58,504 nt of DNA, taken from the NCBI GenBank assembly GCA_902781095.1, contig CACZHW010000016.1:1-58504 (forward strand), in the 5' to 3' direction. This DNA is from an uncultured Eubacteriales bacterium (GTDB lineage: Bacteria; Bacillota; Clostridia; Christensenellales; Aristaeellaceae). Below, piece by piece: positions 41,084 through 49,883 of this stretch (its first letter is position 1; every line of letters begins with the position of its first letter). The notes under the pieces were generated by a model that saw nothing but the letters and a program-made list of their open reading frames with translations, was not told the DNA's origin and ran no database searches. Position numbers and translations under genes: made by a program.

Positions 41084-41623
41084 TCAGCCCCACGGCACGT
41101 AGACGTACTCCATGAACTCCACTTCGTTCCGGTCGTTCAGCCGGATGCGCGTGGTGACGAACCAGAAGTCCACCGGCGTGAACTCGTCCGCCTCCGGCGG
41201 CAGGTCGCACTGGAAGACGAGCTCCCCGCTCTCCGGCGCCTGCCCGTCCAGGTAGGCGTCGAGGTACCACTGGTACAGGTCCGTGACGGGCACGTTGTCC
41301 ATGGTGTCGGCGGTCATGCCGGCGGTCATTTCCGCATGGAAGTCCTCCGAAAGCGAATAGGTGTACACTTCCCCGTCCGCGGGATACTCGCCGTGGCCGT
41401 CCTCGTCGTCCTCGGCAAAGCGCTCGAAGCGGCCGGAGACGGCGGTGACCTTGTGATCCGCGCCGTAGTGGAGCTTCTGCACCTCAAACCACTCGTAGGT
41501 CTGTCCGGCCCCGTCCGTGAAGACGGTGAAGTCCTGCGCCTCAGCGGCCGCCGCGGCGGCAAAGAGCACCGCCAGCAGCAGCGCGGCCGCGGCCCAAACC
41601 GGTTTGTTCGTTCTCCTGTTCAT
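41084..41623 (-). CDS. Secreted protein of unknown function
   Basis: The product of 179 aa has a signal peptide (hydrophobic residues 9-28, cleavage near AEA) and an acidic mature domain rich in aromatic residues, with YEWFEVQKLHYGADHKV near residue 43 and TPVDFWFVTTRIRLNDRNEVEF near 150. ATG 41623 overlaps the stop of the MocR-like regulator as ATGA, so it is the last gene of the methyltransferase-trmD operon. No family recognised. Confidence 0.8.
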   Translation of the reverse strand: MNRRTNKPVWAAAALLLAVLFAAAAAAEAQDFTVFTDGAGQTYEWFEVQKLHYGADHKVTAVSGRFERFAEDDEDGHGEYPADGEVYTYSLSEDFHAEMTAGMTADTMDNVPVTDLYQWYLDAYLDGQAPESGELVFQCDLPPEADEFTPVDFWFVTTRIRLNDRNEVEFMEYVYVPWG

Positions 41624-43002
41624 TTGGTCAGCCCTCCCTTTGGGTTTTGTTCTTTTCCGCGGATCCCCCAGGCCCCGGCCAGCCGGTCAAGCCCCTCCAG
41701 GATCCGCTCCTCGTCCATGCCGGCAAATCCAAGCAGCACCGTCCGGTCCTGCTTTGCCCCTTCCATCAGCGCGTAGTCGGAAAGCCGCGTCAGCCGGACG
41801 CCCGCACAGGCCGCGGCCGGAACGAGCTCGCCGGCCGGGGTTTTCCCGCCCGCCTCCAGCAGCGCGTACAGGCCGGCGTCGCACGGGTGCAGCCGGCCCA
41901 GGTCCAGCGCCTCCACGCCCCGGCGCAGCGCCTGGAGCCTGCCGCGGTACAGCGTCCGCATCCTGGCGATGTGCCGCTCCATGTACCCGCCCGCGATGAA
42001 CCCCTCCAGCGTCTCCTGCTGGAAGGCGGGCACGCTGCAGGCGGAATGCTGCTCCATGTACCGGGGGACCAGCTGCTCCGGCAGCGCCATAAAGCCCATG
42101 CGCAGCCCGGGCGCCAGCGTCCGCGAGAAGGTATTGAGGTAGATGACCCGCGCGTCCCGCCCGCGCATCGCCGGGATGTTCTTCCCGTCGAAGCGGAACT
42201 CGCTGTCGTAGTCGTCCTCCAGGATGAAGCCGCCCGTCTCTCGCGCCCACACGAGCAGCGCCGCGCGCCGCGCCTCGTCCATTTCGGAGCCCGTCGGGAA
42301 CTGGTGGGAGGGCGTCACGTAGACGGCGCCCGCGCCGCTGCGGTAGAGCGCGCGGACGTCGAGCGCGCCGCCGGAGAGCGGGATCGGCGCGATCCGGGCG
42401 CCGCCCGCCGACAGGATGCGGCGCACCCGGGGATACCCCGGGTCCTCCACCGCGAACAGCCGATCCCGGCCCACGAGCGCCAGAACGTCGGAGACCAGCA
42501 CCTCCGTGCCCGCGCCGACGATGAGCGTCTCCGGCGCGGCCGTGATGCCCCGCAGCCGCTGCACGAGCCCGGAGAGCGCCAGCCGGAGCCCGGCGCTGCC
42601 CCGCGGATCCCCCGCCAGCAGCAGGTCCGCGCTGCGCCTCCCCAGCACCCCGCGCATCAGGTGCGCCCACGTGGCGTAGGGGAAGTGTTCCGCGTCCGCC
42701 GCGCCCGTGCCGAAGTCCCAGCGGATCTCCGGCGGCTTTTCCGCGTCCGCCCCCGCCGCGGGCCCCGCGGTCACGTAAAGCCCGCTCCGGGGCCGGCTCT
42801 CGCACAGGCCTTCCTCCAGGAGGCGCCCGTAGGCCGCCTCCACGGTGGAGGTGGAGACCCCCAGGTGGGCGGCCAGCGCCCGCTTGGAGGGCAGCTTCTC
42901 CCCGTCTGCAAGCCCTCCCGCCCCGATCTGCCGGCGCAATGCTTCGTACAGCTGCTCGCACAGCGTCTTGCGCGAGTCCGCCCTCAGCGTGCAGGTGAAC
43001 AT
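41620..43002 (-). CDS. MocR/PdxR-type GntR regulator with aminotransferase-like domain
   Basis: The protein of 460 aa has an N-terminal winged helix (LCEQLYEALRRQIGAG, LPSKRALAAHLGVSTSTVEAAYGRL) and a fold type I aminotransferase-like domain (VTPSHQFPTGSEM, ILEDDYDSEFRF). At the position where the family has the PLP lysine (TFSK) this one reads NTFSRTLAPGLRMGF, with arginine (codon CGG). PLP could then bind only non-covalently, or another ligand may be sensed. Its target genes are not evident; no pdxST is nearby. GGAGGAACC precedes ATG 43002. It overlaps trmD by 19 bases. Confidence 0.9.
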   Translation of the reverse strand: MFTCTLRADSRKTLCEQLYEALRRQIGAGGLADGEKLPSKRALAAHLGVSTSTVEAAYGRLLEEGLCESRPRSGLYVTAGPAAGADAEKPPEIRWDFGTGAADAEHFPYATWAHLMRGVLGRRSADLLLAGDPRGSAGLRLALSGLVQRLRGITAAPETLIVGAGTEVLVSDVLALVGRDRLFAVEDPGYPRVRRILSAGGARIAPIPLSGGALDVRALYRSGAGAVYVTPSHQFPTGSEMDEARRAALLVWARETGGFILEDDYDSEFRFDGKNIPAMRGRDARVIYLNTFSRTLAPGLRMGFMALPEQLVPRYMEQHSACSVPAFQQETLEGFIAGGYMERHIARMRTLYRGRLQALRRGVEALDLGRLHPCDAGLYALLEAGGKTPAGELVPAAACAGVRLTRLSDYALMEGAKQDRTVLLGFAGMDEERILEGLDRLAGAWGIRGKEQNPKGGLTK

Positions 43003-43787
43003 GGTTCCTCCTTCGCGCAGTCCTCCCCCGCGCCGCTCTCCTCGCTGCGCACGCGCTCCAGCACGGCGTCCACCAGCCGCTGCTGCGCGCGGGAGAACTT
43101 GCGGCCGGACAGCCAGGCCGCCGCCATCTCCGGCCGGCGCTTCAGGGTGACGTAGAGCGCCTCGGAGAGCTGCCAGCCCTCGATCTCGCGGTGGTTGCCG
43201 TTCAAAAGCGGCTCCGGCACCGCGAGGCCCTCGAACTCCCGCGGCCGGGTGTACTGCGGGTACTCCAGCAGGCCGGAGGAGAAGCTCTCCGTCTCGGCGG
43301 AGGTGCCGCAGCCCAGCACCCCGGGGACGAGGCGCGCCACGCAGTCCGTCAGCACCATCGCGGCCAGCTCCCCGCCCGTCAGCACGTAATCGCCGATGGA
43401 GATCTCCTCGTCGACGACCAGGTCGATGGCGCGCTGGTCCACGCCCTCGTAATGCCCGCACAGCAGGATGAGCTCCTCCTGGGCGGCCAGCTCCTCCGCC
43501 TTCTTCTGCGTCAGGGTCGCGCCCCGCGGGGAGAGGTAGATGCGCCGGCCCCGGAAATCCTCCCCCTGCACGTCGCGCATCGCGTCCACGATGGGCTGGG
43601 CCAGCATCACCATGCCCGCCCCGCCGCCGAAGGGCGCGTCGTCCGTGTTGTGGTGCTTGTTCTTCGAGTAGGCGCGGATGTCCACCTCCCGGATGTCGAG
43701 GATGCCCGCGCGCTCCGCCCGGCCCAGCATGCTGGTGTGCAGCGGCGTGAACATCTCCGGGAAGGTCGTGAGGATCGTGATCTTCAT
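42984..43787 (-). CDS. tRNA (guanine-37 N1)-methyltransferase TrmD
   Basis: The protein of 267 aa forms the SPOUT trefoil knot and methylates G37 of tRNAs ending in the anticodon with G36. Blocks: ILTTFPEMFTPLHTSMLGRA, DDAPFGGGAGMVML, LLCGHYEGVDQRAIDLVVDEEISIGDYVLTGGELA (knot, in two adjoining segments) and LEYPQYTRPREFEG. It has a short extra tail of about 20 charged residues. It is not in the usual rpsP-rimM-trmD-rplS neighbourhood. ATG 43787 overlaps the upstream gene's stop as ATGA. Confidence 0.97.
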   Translation of the reverse strand: MKITILTTFPEMFTPLHTSMLGRAERAGILDIREVDIRAYSKNKHHNTDDAPFGGGAGMVMLAQPIVDAMRDVQGEDFRGRRIYLSPRGATLTQKKAEELAAQEELILLCGHYEGVDQRAIDLVVDEEISIGDYVLTGGELAAMVLTDCVARLVPGVLGCGTSAETESFSSGLLEYPQYTRPREFEGLAVPEPLLNGNHREIEGWQLSEALYVTLKRRPEMAAAWLSGRKFSRAQQRLVDAVLERVRSEESGAGEDCAKEEPCSPAR

Positions 43788-44386
43788 GTCGTCTCCGGTT
43801 CCTCCCCGTCCCTGGGGAGCAGCGTCATGCGCTCCCGCTCCATCTCCTCCAGGATGCCGTACATCTGCTCCTCCTGCGTGGCGACCTCCAGCAGCTCGAT
43901 CTCGCGCAGGGTGAAGGTCTCCTCCTCCGCCTCCCGGCCGAAGAAATCGAAGATGCGCAGCTTGACGCGCAGGCCGTTGGCTTCCACCACGCGCCCCGTC
44001 ACCATGTCGTCGCCCTCGATGATGCTGACGATCTCGCCCCGCGAGCGGCACTCCAGCAGCACGGAGAGCAGCAGGTCGGTGTCCTCCGCGGGCAGGTCGG
44101 CGAAGAAGGGCCGGTGGTGCTGCCGGTGATGCGCCAGCAGCATGCCCAGGCGCTGCTCGTACTCCTCCCCGTAGAGGACGTTGAGCACGTCCTGGTTGCG
44201 GCGCACGCGCCAGCCCTCGATCTGCCCCCACGGCGTCAGGTCGCACATGAGCACGTGGCTGCCGTCCGCCGCCTCCACGAAGCCGGCCGAGAACCCCTCC
44301 GGGTCCTCCGGGTCGGTGTAGACCGAGGCCAGCGCGCCCTGCGCCGCCAGGATGCGCAGCATATAGGTGATGTATCCGTTGTTCAT
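43784..44386 (-). CDS. Conserved protein of unknown function, duplicated beta-barrel-like domain
   Basis: The product of 200 aa appears to hold two related halves. The first runs to the DVLNVLYGEEYEQRL segment (residue about 80). The second runs from LLECRSRGEIVSIIEGDDMVTG to LLEVATQEEQM (about 110-180). Each has a GxV strand, a hydrophobic strand and an acidic EYEQ or QEEQ end, reminiscent of Sm-like or PRC-type small barrels. It is not RimM: the GKIVxxHGxxGEV signature is absent. It sits between the DNA methyltransferase (1-base gap) and trmD (ATGA overlap). Confidence 0.75.
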   Translation of the reverse strand: MNNGYITYMLRILAAQGALASVYTDPEDPEGFSAGFVEAADGSHVLMCDLTPWGQIEGWRVRRNQDVLNVLYGEEYEQRLGMLLAHHRQHHRPFFADLPAEDTDLLLSVLLECRSRGEIVSIIEGDDMVTGRVVEANGLRVKLRIFDFFGREAEEETFTLREIELLEVATQEEQMYGILEEMERERMTLLPRDGEEPETT

Positions 44387-44387
44387 C

Positions 44388-45653
44388 TCACAAGCTCCTC
44401 TCCGGCAGGAAAAAGCGCCGGTTTCCCCAGATATCGGTCAGTTGCACGCAGGGCACGCCCGCGTACACGGGCATCTCCAGCATGGGCGCCAGCTGCGGCT
44501 GCCTCCGGCTGCGCTGGCTGGACTGGCAGCAGTGGTACGTATCCCCGCGCAGAAAGCCGCAGGACCAGCGCTCCACCGTGTCCATGCCGCACAGCCCGGC
44601 TGCGGCGGCCTCGTCGCTCACAAAGTCCTTCAGAAAGACGGAATAGGACGCGATGGCCGGCGTGATAAGCGCCTCCGCCGAGGCGCCTTCGGTCCGGCAC
44701 GGCGCCTCCACCGCGTAGCCGCGCTCCGGCGGCCCGCCCGGCCGCGCGTCCAGCCGCCGCTCCGCAAGCGTCAGGGAGAGCGGGCTGCGGTCCGCGCACA
44801 CAAAGCGCCTTCCCGTCTGCAGGGCCACCGCGGCCGTCGTGCCGCTGCCCGAGAACAGGTCGCACACCAGGTCCCCCTCCCGGGAGGCGCAGGCCAGGAT
44901 GCGCCGCAGCAGCGCGGCCGGCTTCTGGGTCTCGAAGCCCGTGCGCTCCGGGTCCCGCTGCTGCAGGTGCGGGATGTCGCTCCACACGTCGGAGGGGTAC
45001 ACCGGGTCGTCGTCGTAATAGCGGTACTCCTTGCCGCCGGAGGTGATGGCGCGGTAGGCGCGGCCCTCCTCGTCCACCTGCCTGCGCATGTGGTTGTGCC
45101 GCCCCGCGCCCGTGCCCACCGGCACCGCCTTCAGGTTGAAGTAATACTGCCGGGATTTGGCGTAGAAGAGGATCGTGTCGTGCTTGCGCGGGAAAAACGC
45201 CTTCGAGCGCCCGCCGCTCTGGTACGCCCAGATGATTTCATTCAAAAAGCAGCTCTCGCCGAAGAGCTCGTCCATCATAAGGCGCAGCGGCGCGATCATC
45301 CGGCTGTCCGCGTGCAGAAAGAGCGTGCCCTCCCGGCTGAGCAGCTCCCGGCAGGTCTCCAGCGTGCCGCGCATCATGGAAAGGTAGCTCTCCCGGTCCG
45401 GCCAGCGGTCGTCGTAGGCGACGCCCCGCACGCTGCCGCGCCCGGTCTTCCAGTCCTCCTCGCCGGCGGCAAGCCGGGTCTCGAACACCTTGCCGGTGTT
45501 AAAGGGCGGGTCCAGGTAAACCGTCTGCACCTGCCCGGCCCAGCGGGAGAGCAGCGCCCCGGCGTCCCGCGGCATTTCCGCCGTCAGCAGCGTGCCCGCG
45601 CTGGGCATCCCCAGCCACTGGGTCTTTTCGCACTTCACCGGTTTTGCCGCCAT
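44388..45653 (-). CDS. Solitary site-specific DNA methyltransferase (N6-adenine/N4-cytosine, beta class)
   Basis: The protein of 421 aa has motif IV VYLDPPFNTGK near residue 50 and motif I LVCDLFSGSGTTAAVALQTG near residue 265. Catalytic motif before SAM motif is the beta-class order. DPPF rather than DPPY is compatible with either N6-A or N4-C. A C-terminal CxxC-poor, cysteine-containing region (residues 340-421) is family-unspecific. No cognate restriction gene is adjacent, so it may be an orphan, epigenetic methylase. GAGGAGG precedes ATG 45653. Confidence 0.9.
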   Translation of the reverse strand: MAAKPVKCEKTQWLGMPSAGTLLTAEMPRDAGALLSRWAGQVQTVYLDPPFNTGKVFETRLAAGEEDWKTGRGSVRGVAYDDRWPDRESYLSMMRGTLETCRELLSREGTLFLHADSRMIAPLRLMMDELFGESCFLNEIIWAYQSGGRSKAFFPRKHDTILFYAKSRQYYFNLKAVPVGTGAGRHNHMRRQVDEEGRAYRAITSGGKEYRYYDDDPVYPSDVWSDIPHLQQRDPERTGFETQKPAALLRRILACASREGDLVCDLFSGSGTTAAVALQTGRRFVCADRSPLSLTLAERRLDARPGGPPERGYAVEAPCRTEGASAEALITPAIASYSVFLKDFVSDEAAAAGLCGMDTVERWSCGFLRGDTYHCCQSSQRSRRQPQLAPMLEMPVYAGVPCVQLTDIWGNRRFFLPERSL

Positions 45654-45686
45654 TCGCCCGCCTCCTCTGCCGATTTTTCCGTTTAC

Positions 45687-45716
45687 ATTATACCCTTTTG
45701 CCCCTCTGTCCCGCAA
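45687..45716 (-). promoter_or_regulatory. Promoter of the methyltransferase-trmD operon
   Basis: TTGCGG (45716-45711), 18-bp spacer, perfect TATAAT (45692-45687), 34 bases before the start codon. Confidence 0.6.
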
Positions 45717-45723
45717 GGGGCGC

Positions 45724-45756
45724 AAAAAAAAGCCGCCCGCCGCGTGGGCGGGCAGC
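45724..45756 (-). terminator. Terminator of the MscS channel gene
   Basis: A 10-bp stem (45756-45747 with 45741-45732, one G-U pair) followed on the minus strand by eight T (45731-45724). Confidence 0.93.
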
Positions 45757-45771
45757 CTGCGTTGCCGCTTT

Positions 45772-46569
45772 TTACCTGTCGGTGACGACGCGCACGGCCG
45801 GGGCCTTGATGCCCGCGGCGCCCAGCGCCTTGGTGATGTTCTCCGTCGCCAGCGCGGACATGCCGGCGTACTCGCCCGGAACCACCCAGGAGCGCGCGTT
45901 GATCTCCATCGCCTCGTTGGTGCCGCCCACGCAGCAGGCGCTGATCTCCTCGCCGGGGAGGATGCCCGGGGTCTGCTTGAGGGCCTGCACGATGACGGCC
46001 TTCGCCTGCTCGATGTCCGTGTCCTTGGCTACCGAGAACTTGATGTCCATGCGGCGCTTGTCCTTGCCGGTGTAGTTGGTCACGTTCGCGTTCATCAGCG
46101 CGCCGTTGGGGACGGTGACGCAGATGTTGTCAGGCGTGCGCATCTTGGTGTAGAACATCGTGATCTCTTCCACGATGCCCTCCGCGCCCGCGGCGTTGAT
46201 CATGTCGCCCACGCGGAAGGGGCGGAAGATCATCAGCATGATGCCGCCCGCCAGGTTGGACAGCGCGCCCTGCAAAGCCAGGCCGACGGCGACGCCGGCG
46301 GACGCGAAGACCGTGATGACGGAGGCCATGGGCACGCCGAGGATGCCGATGATGGAGACCACCAGCACCACGTACAGGATGCCGCGGACGACGCTGAGCA
46401 GGAAAGCCGTCAGCGTGGGGTCCAGCTGCTCCACGGCCTTCACCTTGCCGAAGATTTTCAGCAGGCGCTCGATGATCCACTTGCCGACAAACCACACGAC
46501 GATGGCCAGGATGATTTTGGAACCCGCGTTCGTGCAGATGTCGACGACTGCCTTTCCGAATTCTCCCAT
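45772..46569 (-). CDS. MscS-family mechanosensitive channel
   Basis: The protein of 265 aa has three hydrophobic segments (about 15-38, 55-78 and 83-115). The third is the glycine/alanine-rich pore helix typical of MscS (TVFASAGVAVGLALQGALSN, then LAGGIMLMIFRPFRVGD). The soluble beta domain follows (VPNGALMNANVTNYTG). It should relieve osmotic downshock. GAAAGGAG lies about 12 bases before the ATG. It is monocistronic. Confidence 0.95.
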   Translation of the reverse strand: MGEFGKAVVDICTNAGSKIILAIVVWFVGKWIIERLLKIFGKVKAVEQLDPTLTAFLLSVVRGILYVVLVVSIIGILGVPMASVITVFASAGVAVGLALQGALSNLAGGIMLMIFRPFRVGDMINAAGAEGIVEEITMFYTKMRTPDNICVTVPNGALMNANVTNYTGKDKRRMDIKFSVAKDTDIEQAKAVIVQALKQTPGILPGEEISACCVGGTNEAMEINARSWVVPGEYAGMSALATENITKALGAAGIKAPAVRVVTDR

Positions 46570-46625
46570 AACCGTTTTCTCCTTTCAATCTCCTATGATG
46601 GGCAACCCTTTGCCCCTCTGGCGAT

Positions 46626-46655
46626 ATTATAACGCAAAATAAGGGAATGGGCGAA
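46626..46655 (-). promoter_or_regulatory. Promoter of the MscS channel gene
   Basis: A perfect TATAAT (46631-46626) with only a weak -35 (TTCGCC, 46655-46650, 18-bp spacer), 57 bases before the start codon. Confidence 0.45.
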
Positions 46656-46679
46656 TAAATATGCAAATTTATGATTCCG

Positions 46680-47873
46680 TTAACCAATATTGAAGAACCG
46701 TTCAAAGAAGGCTTTCAGCTTGTCGATGATGGTCTGCTTCTTTTGGTCGCGGTTGCCGCCGCCAAAGCGCGACATAGGCGGCATCAGGCTGTCGATGTCC
46801 GTTCCCGTGGTTTTGATTTCGCCGTCACGGAAAGCGTTCTCAATGAACTTGCGGGTTTCCGCTTCTTTTAATTTCTCACTTTTTATGATGTCGAGCAATT
46901 CCTTTTCCCGCTCATCGGCAACAAAATCGTGCCATTCCGCCATGACGTCATCCACTTCGTTGATGCCCGCAATGAAGTTTTCGATGAGGTCCCTCTTGCT
47001 GCGCAGTTCGGGCGACGCATCCACAGCCTTGCGGATATCGATCAGCACGCTCTTGTCTTCGCAGTGCGTGTCGTGATACTTCTTCACCAGCATCAGGATG
47101 TAATCGATGTTGATTTCGATCTGGCGGATCAGTTCCACCTCAAACACAATGTCGTCGGTGATATCCGTGCCTTCGTGTTTCTTCTTGCGCCACTCGTCGC
47201 GCAAATCCTGATACCGCCCAAGGTAATCCTGCATATCGCGTTCGGACAGGATTTCATTGCCAAGAAACTCATCGAAGGAAGACAAGAGGTTGCGCATCCG
47301 CAGGATTGCGCCAAACAGCGCGATAAACTGCTTCTGCCGCTCTTCGCCGACGATCTGCGGCTCTGTCAGCGGGAAGTCCGTCTCAAGCTGGCTGACCATA
47401 TCCACATAGCCGTCATGCCGCTTGCCATCGATGCCGATGAATCCCTCGTAGTAATCCTTGAAGGGCTGCAGCAGCACGATGCCCGATGCGTCCTTGTTGC
47501 CGAACAGGGAGATGGCACTGTCCACCCGCTTCTGCAAATTGCGGAAGCACACGATATTGCCGAAGGTTTTGATGGAATTGAGAATTCGGTTGGTCCTGCT
47601 GAACGCCTGAATCAGGCCGTGCATCTTCAGGTTTTTATCCACCCACAGGGTGTTCAGCGTCGTCGCGTCAAAGCCCGTCAGGAACATGTTCACCACAATC
47701 AGCAAATCCAGTTCCTTATTCTTCATGCGCAGCGACACGTCTTTATAATAATTCTGGAACTTTTCGCTGGACGTGTCATAGTTCGTGTGGAACATCTCGT
47801 TGTAATCGGCAATCGCGGATTCCAGAAAATCGCGGCTGGTTTGGTCAAGCGCGCTGGTATCCTCGGGGTTTCG
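46680..47873 (-). pseudogene. Remnant of type I restriction endonuclease subunit HsdR (C-terminal part)
   Basis: Only the C-terminal half of HsdR is left. The frame opens at about 47873 with [27 protein letters not shown] and continues to the end. It keeps late helicase motifs (LLIVVNMFLTGFDATTLNTLWVDK; then GLIQAFSRTNRIL, motif VI) and the C-terminal coupling domain, but lacks the nuclease domain and Walker A. It is joined directly to a truncated hsdM in a different frame. It cannot cut or translocate DNA on its own. An internal ATG (47795) might still permit translation of a 371-aa fragment. Confidence 0.9.
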
Positions 47874-48490
47874 TCACTTTGATGCATTCATTTGTCGCAT
47901 CGATGAACAGCACCTTGTTGTCCGTCTTGTTCTTCTTAAGCACCATGATGCAGGTGGCGATGCTCGTACCGAAGAACAGGTTGCTCGGCAGCTGAATGAC
48001 GCAATCCACATAGTTGTTGTCGATCAGATATTTGCGGATTTTCTGCTCCGCGCCGCCGCGGTACATGATGCCAGGGAAGCAGACGATGGCTGCCGTGCCG
48101 TTTGCCGCCAGCCAGGAGAGGGCGTGCATGATGAACGCAAGGTCCGCTTTGCTCTTGGGCGCCAGAACGCCGGCGGGAGAAAAGCGCGGGTCACTGATCA
48201 GCAAGGGGTTGTCATCGCCCGCCCACTTGATGGAATACGGCGGATTGGAGACGATCAGTTCAAAAGGTTCGTCGTTCCAATGCTGCGGCGCGGTCAGCGT
48301 GTCTTCGCAGGCGATGGAGAACTTGTCAAAGCCCACGTCGTGCAGGAACATGTTGATACGGCAAAGGTTGTAAGTGGTGATGTTGATTTCCTGCCCGAAG
48401 AAGCCGTTGCGCACCTTGTCGTGCCCAAGAACTTTTTCAGCTTTCAGCAGCAGCGATCCCGAACCGCAGGCAGGATCTGTGACCAGAGCA
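47868..48490 (-). pseudogene. Remnant of type I modification subunit HsdM (central part)
   Basis: The sequence keeps SAM motif I ([18 protein letters not shown]) and catalytic motif IV ([13 protein letters not shown]), followed by [34 protein letters not shown]. It stops at [14 protein letters not shown], where intact HsdM proteins go on for another 100 or so residues. The first 150-200 residues are also missing; sequence upstream of about 48490 is unrelated. The reading frame runs on for eight foreign codons to a stop at 47845. Both ends are therefore broken: the 3' end by deletion into hsdR, the 5' end by the prophage-side junction. Confidence 0.9.
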
Positions 48491-48604
48491 ACTTTGATAC
48501 AAAGGATTATGTACAATGCTTGTAAATCAAAAGGTTTCAGCACCCTGGTCATCTCCTTTCTGCTGGTTTGACACTTGGCTCCATACCACCGGTTCCGGAT
48601 CGTT

Positions 48605-49822
48605 TCACTCCCCAACGTTACTCACGGGTTTCGTTGGGGAGTGTAGTTTCGTTGGTGAGTTCGGAGTTTCGTTGGAGAGTGCATTTTCGATACTGATCGG
48701 CAGACGACACATCGGCTTTTTCCCAGAGCCCCATACTCCGTTCACCAAATTGGAAATCGCTCTTTTTATTTTCAAACGATGGTCTTCGTTGATGCTGATT
48801 GCAAAGTAGTCCCGAACAGAATAACGTGGAAAAGTGATGCCTCTGGCCCTACCATCTGCGCACACTGCATTCTTCATGGCAATGTACTTTTTCACGCTGC
48901 TTTTCGCCAGCTGCTGGCGGAGAAGCAACACCTCCCGCAGCTCCGGCGGGCAATCCTGCAGCAATTCCGCAACGACCTTCTTACCAAGAGTCTCTGTTTC
49001 CAACCCGTTGTCCGCCAGCCATGCCTTCATCTGTTGGACGCTGTTCGGATTCTCCAAGGCGGTCAGATGCTGAATGGCAGCGGTCAGTTCATTTCGGGAT
49101 TGGGTATCCATTTGGATCGCATTTTCCACCAGTTCCATGTCCAGCGCGATGCCTCTGTCATTGATCTCCTGATCCTGATGATACTGATCCCAAACCAGCT
49201 CCGGCACTGGATAGTTTCGCAGTCTGTGTTGGATTGCCATTTCGGTTTCCACGTCACGGATATTGTACGCTTTGAAGATTTCCCATTTCTGCCGGTCATG
49301 GGATGGCAGGTTGCGGGTGCGTCCGCCATTGGTTTTGCTCGGCGCACAGGGCTGACAGAAATATCGGATCAGATCTTTGCCCTCCGCCATTTTCTGCTTG
49401 TCCAAGCCCAACACCGCGCCTGCTCCGGCAAGGGACAGCGGAAGGCCAAGATAGGCTGACCACACCATGGTACAGCGCCATCCCGCTGGATTCAGGAAAC
49501 AGGCACAGTTCGTCGACAATGGATGGTTGTCATGAATAGGATCAAGGGAAAGACCTAGATCGGCCAGATGCCGGGACAGACACACCCGCTCAAAATTCGC
49601 GTTGAATGCCCATTTGATCACTTCATCATCTGTCAGTGCAGCCAGCACATCCTTCGGAATGCTTTCCCCAGAAGCCAGGTCAATCACCTGCACCTCACCG
49701 CCGTCCACAGAATAGCCAAACAGCAGGATCTGAAAGTCCGGTGATTCCGCGTACTTATATACACCGCACCTCGTCAGATCCACGCTGCTGAAGGTTTCGA
49801 TATCGATACTGATGTTTTTCAC
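48605..49822 (-). pseudogene. Phage family A DNA polymerase, truncated and chimeric
   Basis: Residues 1 to about 330 match the exonuclease and early palm part of phage polymerase A: ISIDIETFSSVDL (exo I Asp-x-Glu), FNANFERVCLSRHL, FKAYNIRDVETEMAIQHRL, and QLAKSSVKKYIAMKNAVCADGRAR. After about 48838 similarity ends. An unrelated 75-residue tail follows (from GITFPRYSVRDYFAISINED to a repetitive NETPNSPTK region). The polymerase catalytic motifs that should follow are absent. It starts at GTG 49822. The product, if made, could be an exonuclease at most. Confidence 0.85.
48606..48680. repeat. Inverted and direct repeats at the prophage edge
   Basis: A perfect 12-bp inverted repeat (48606-48617 with 48632-48643) overlaps three direct copies of TTTCGTTGGNGAGT at 48629, 48647 and 48667 (spacing 18 and 20). 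They lie at the end of the chimeric polymerase frame next to the hsdM junction, where they translate as a short repetitive peptide. A regulatory, recombination or small transposable-element origin is possible. Confidence 0.75.
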
Positions 49823-49883
49823 ATATACACCCCCACAGAGAGAAAAGGGTGGCAGACTGCTCCGCCACCCTGACTTTTCCGGA

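Noticed and set aside
43784..44386. RimM upstream of trmD
   Set aside because: Position and length fit, but the RimM N-terminal signature and PRC-barrel pattern are absent.
45697..46620. Shared 12-mer TTTGCCCCTCTG at 45697-45708 and 46609-46620 near two leftward promoters
   Set aside because: It lies upstream of the -10 in one case and downstream in the other, so a common regulatory role is unlikely; probably chance.
48552..48554. ATG preceded by AAAGGAG as a start for the hsdM remnant
   Set aside because: The site abuts the ATG with no spacing, and the following codons do not match HsdM.
48516..48809. 97-aa plus-strand ORF across the prophage edge
   Set aside because: It crosses the hsdM junction and the repeat cluster, and no protein-like pattern or ribosome-binding site supports it.
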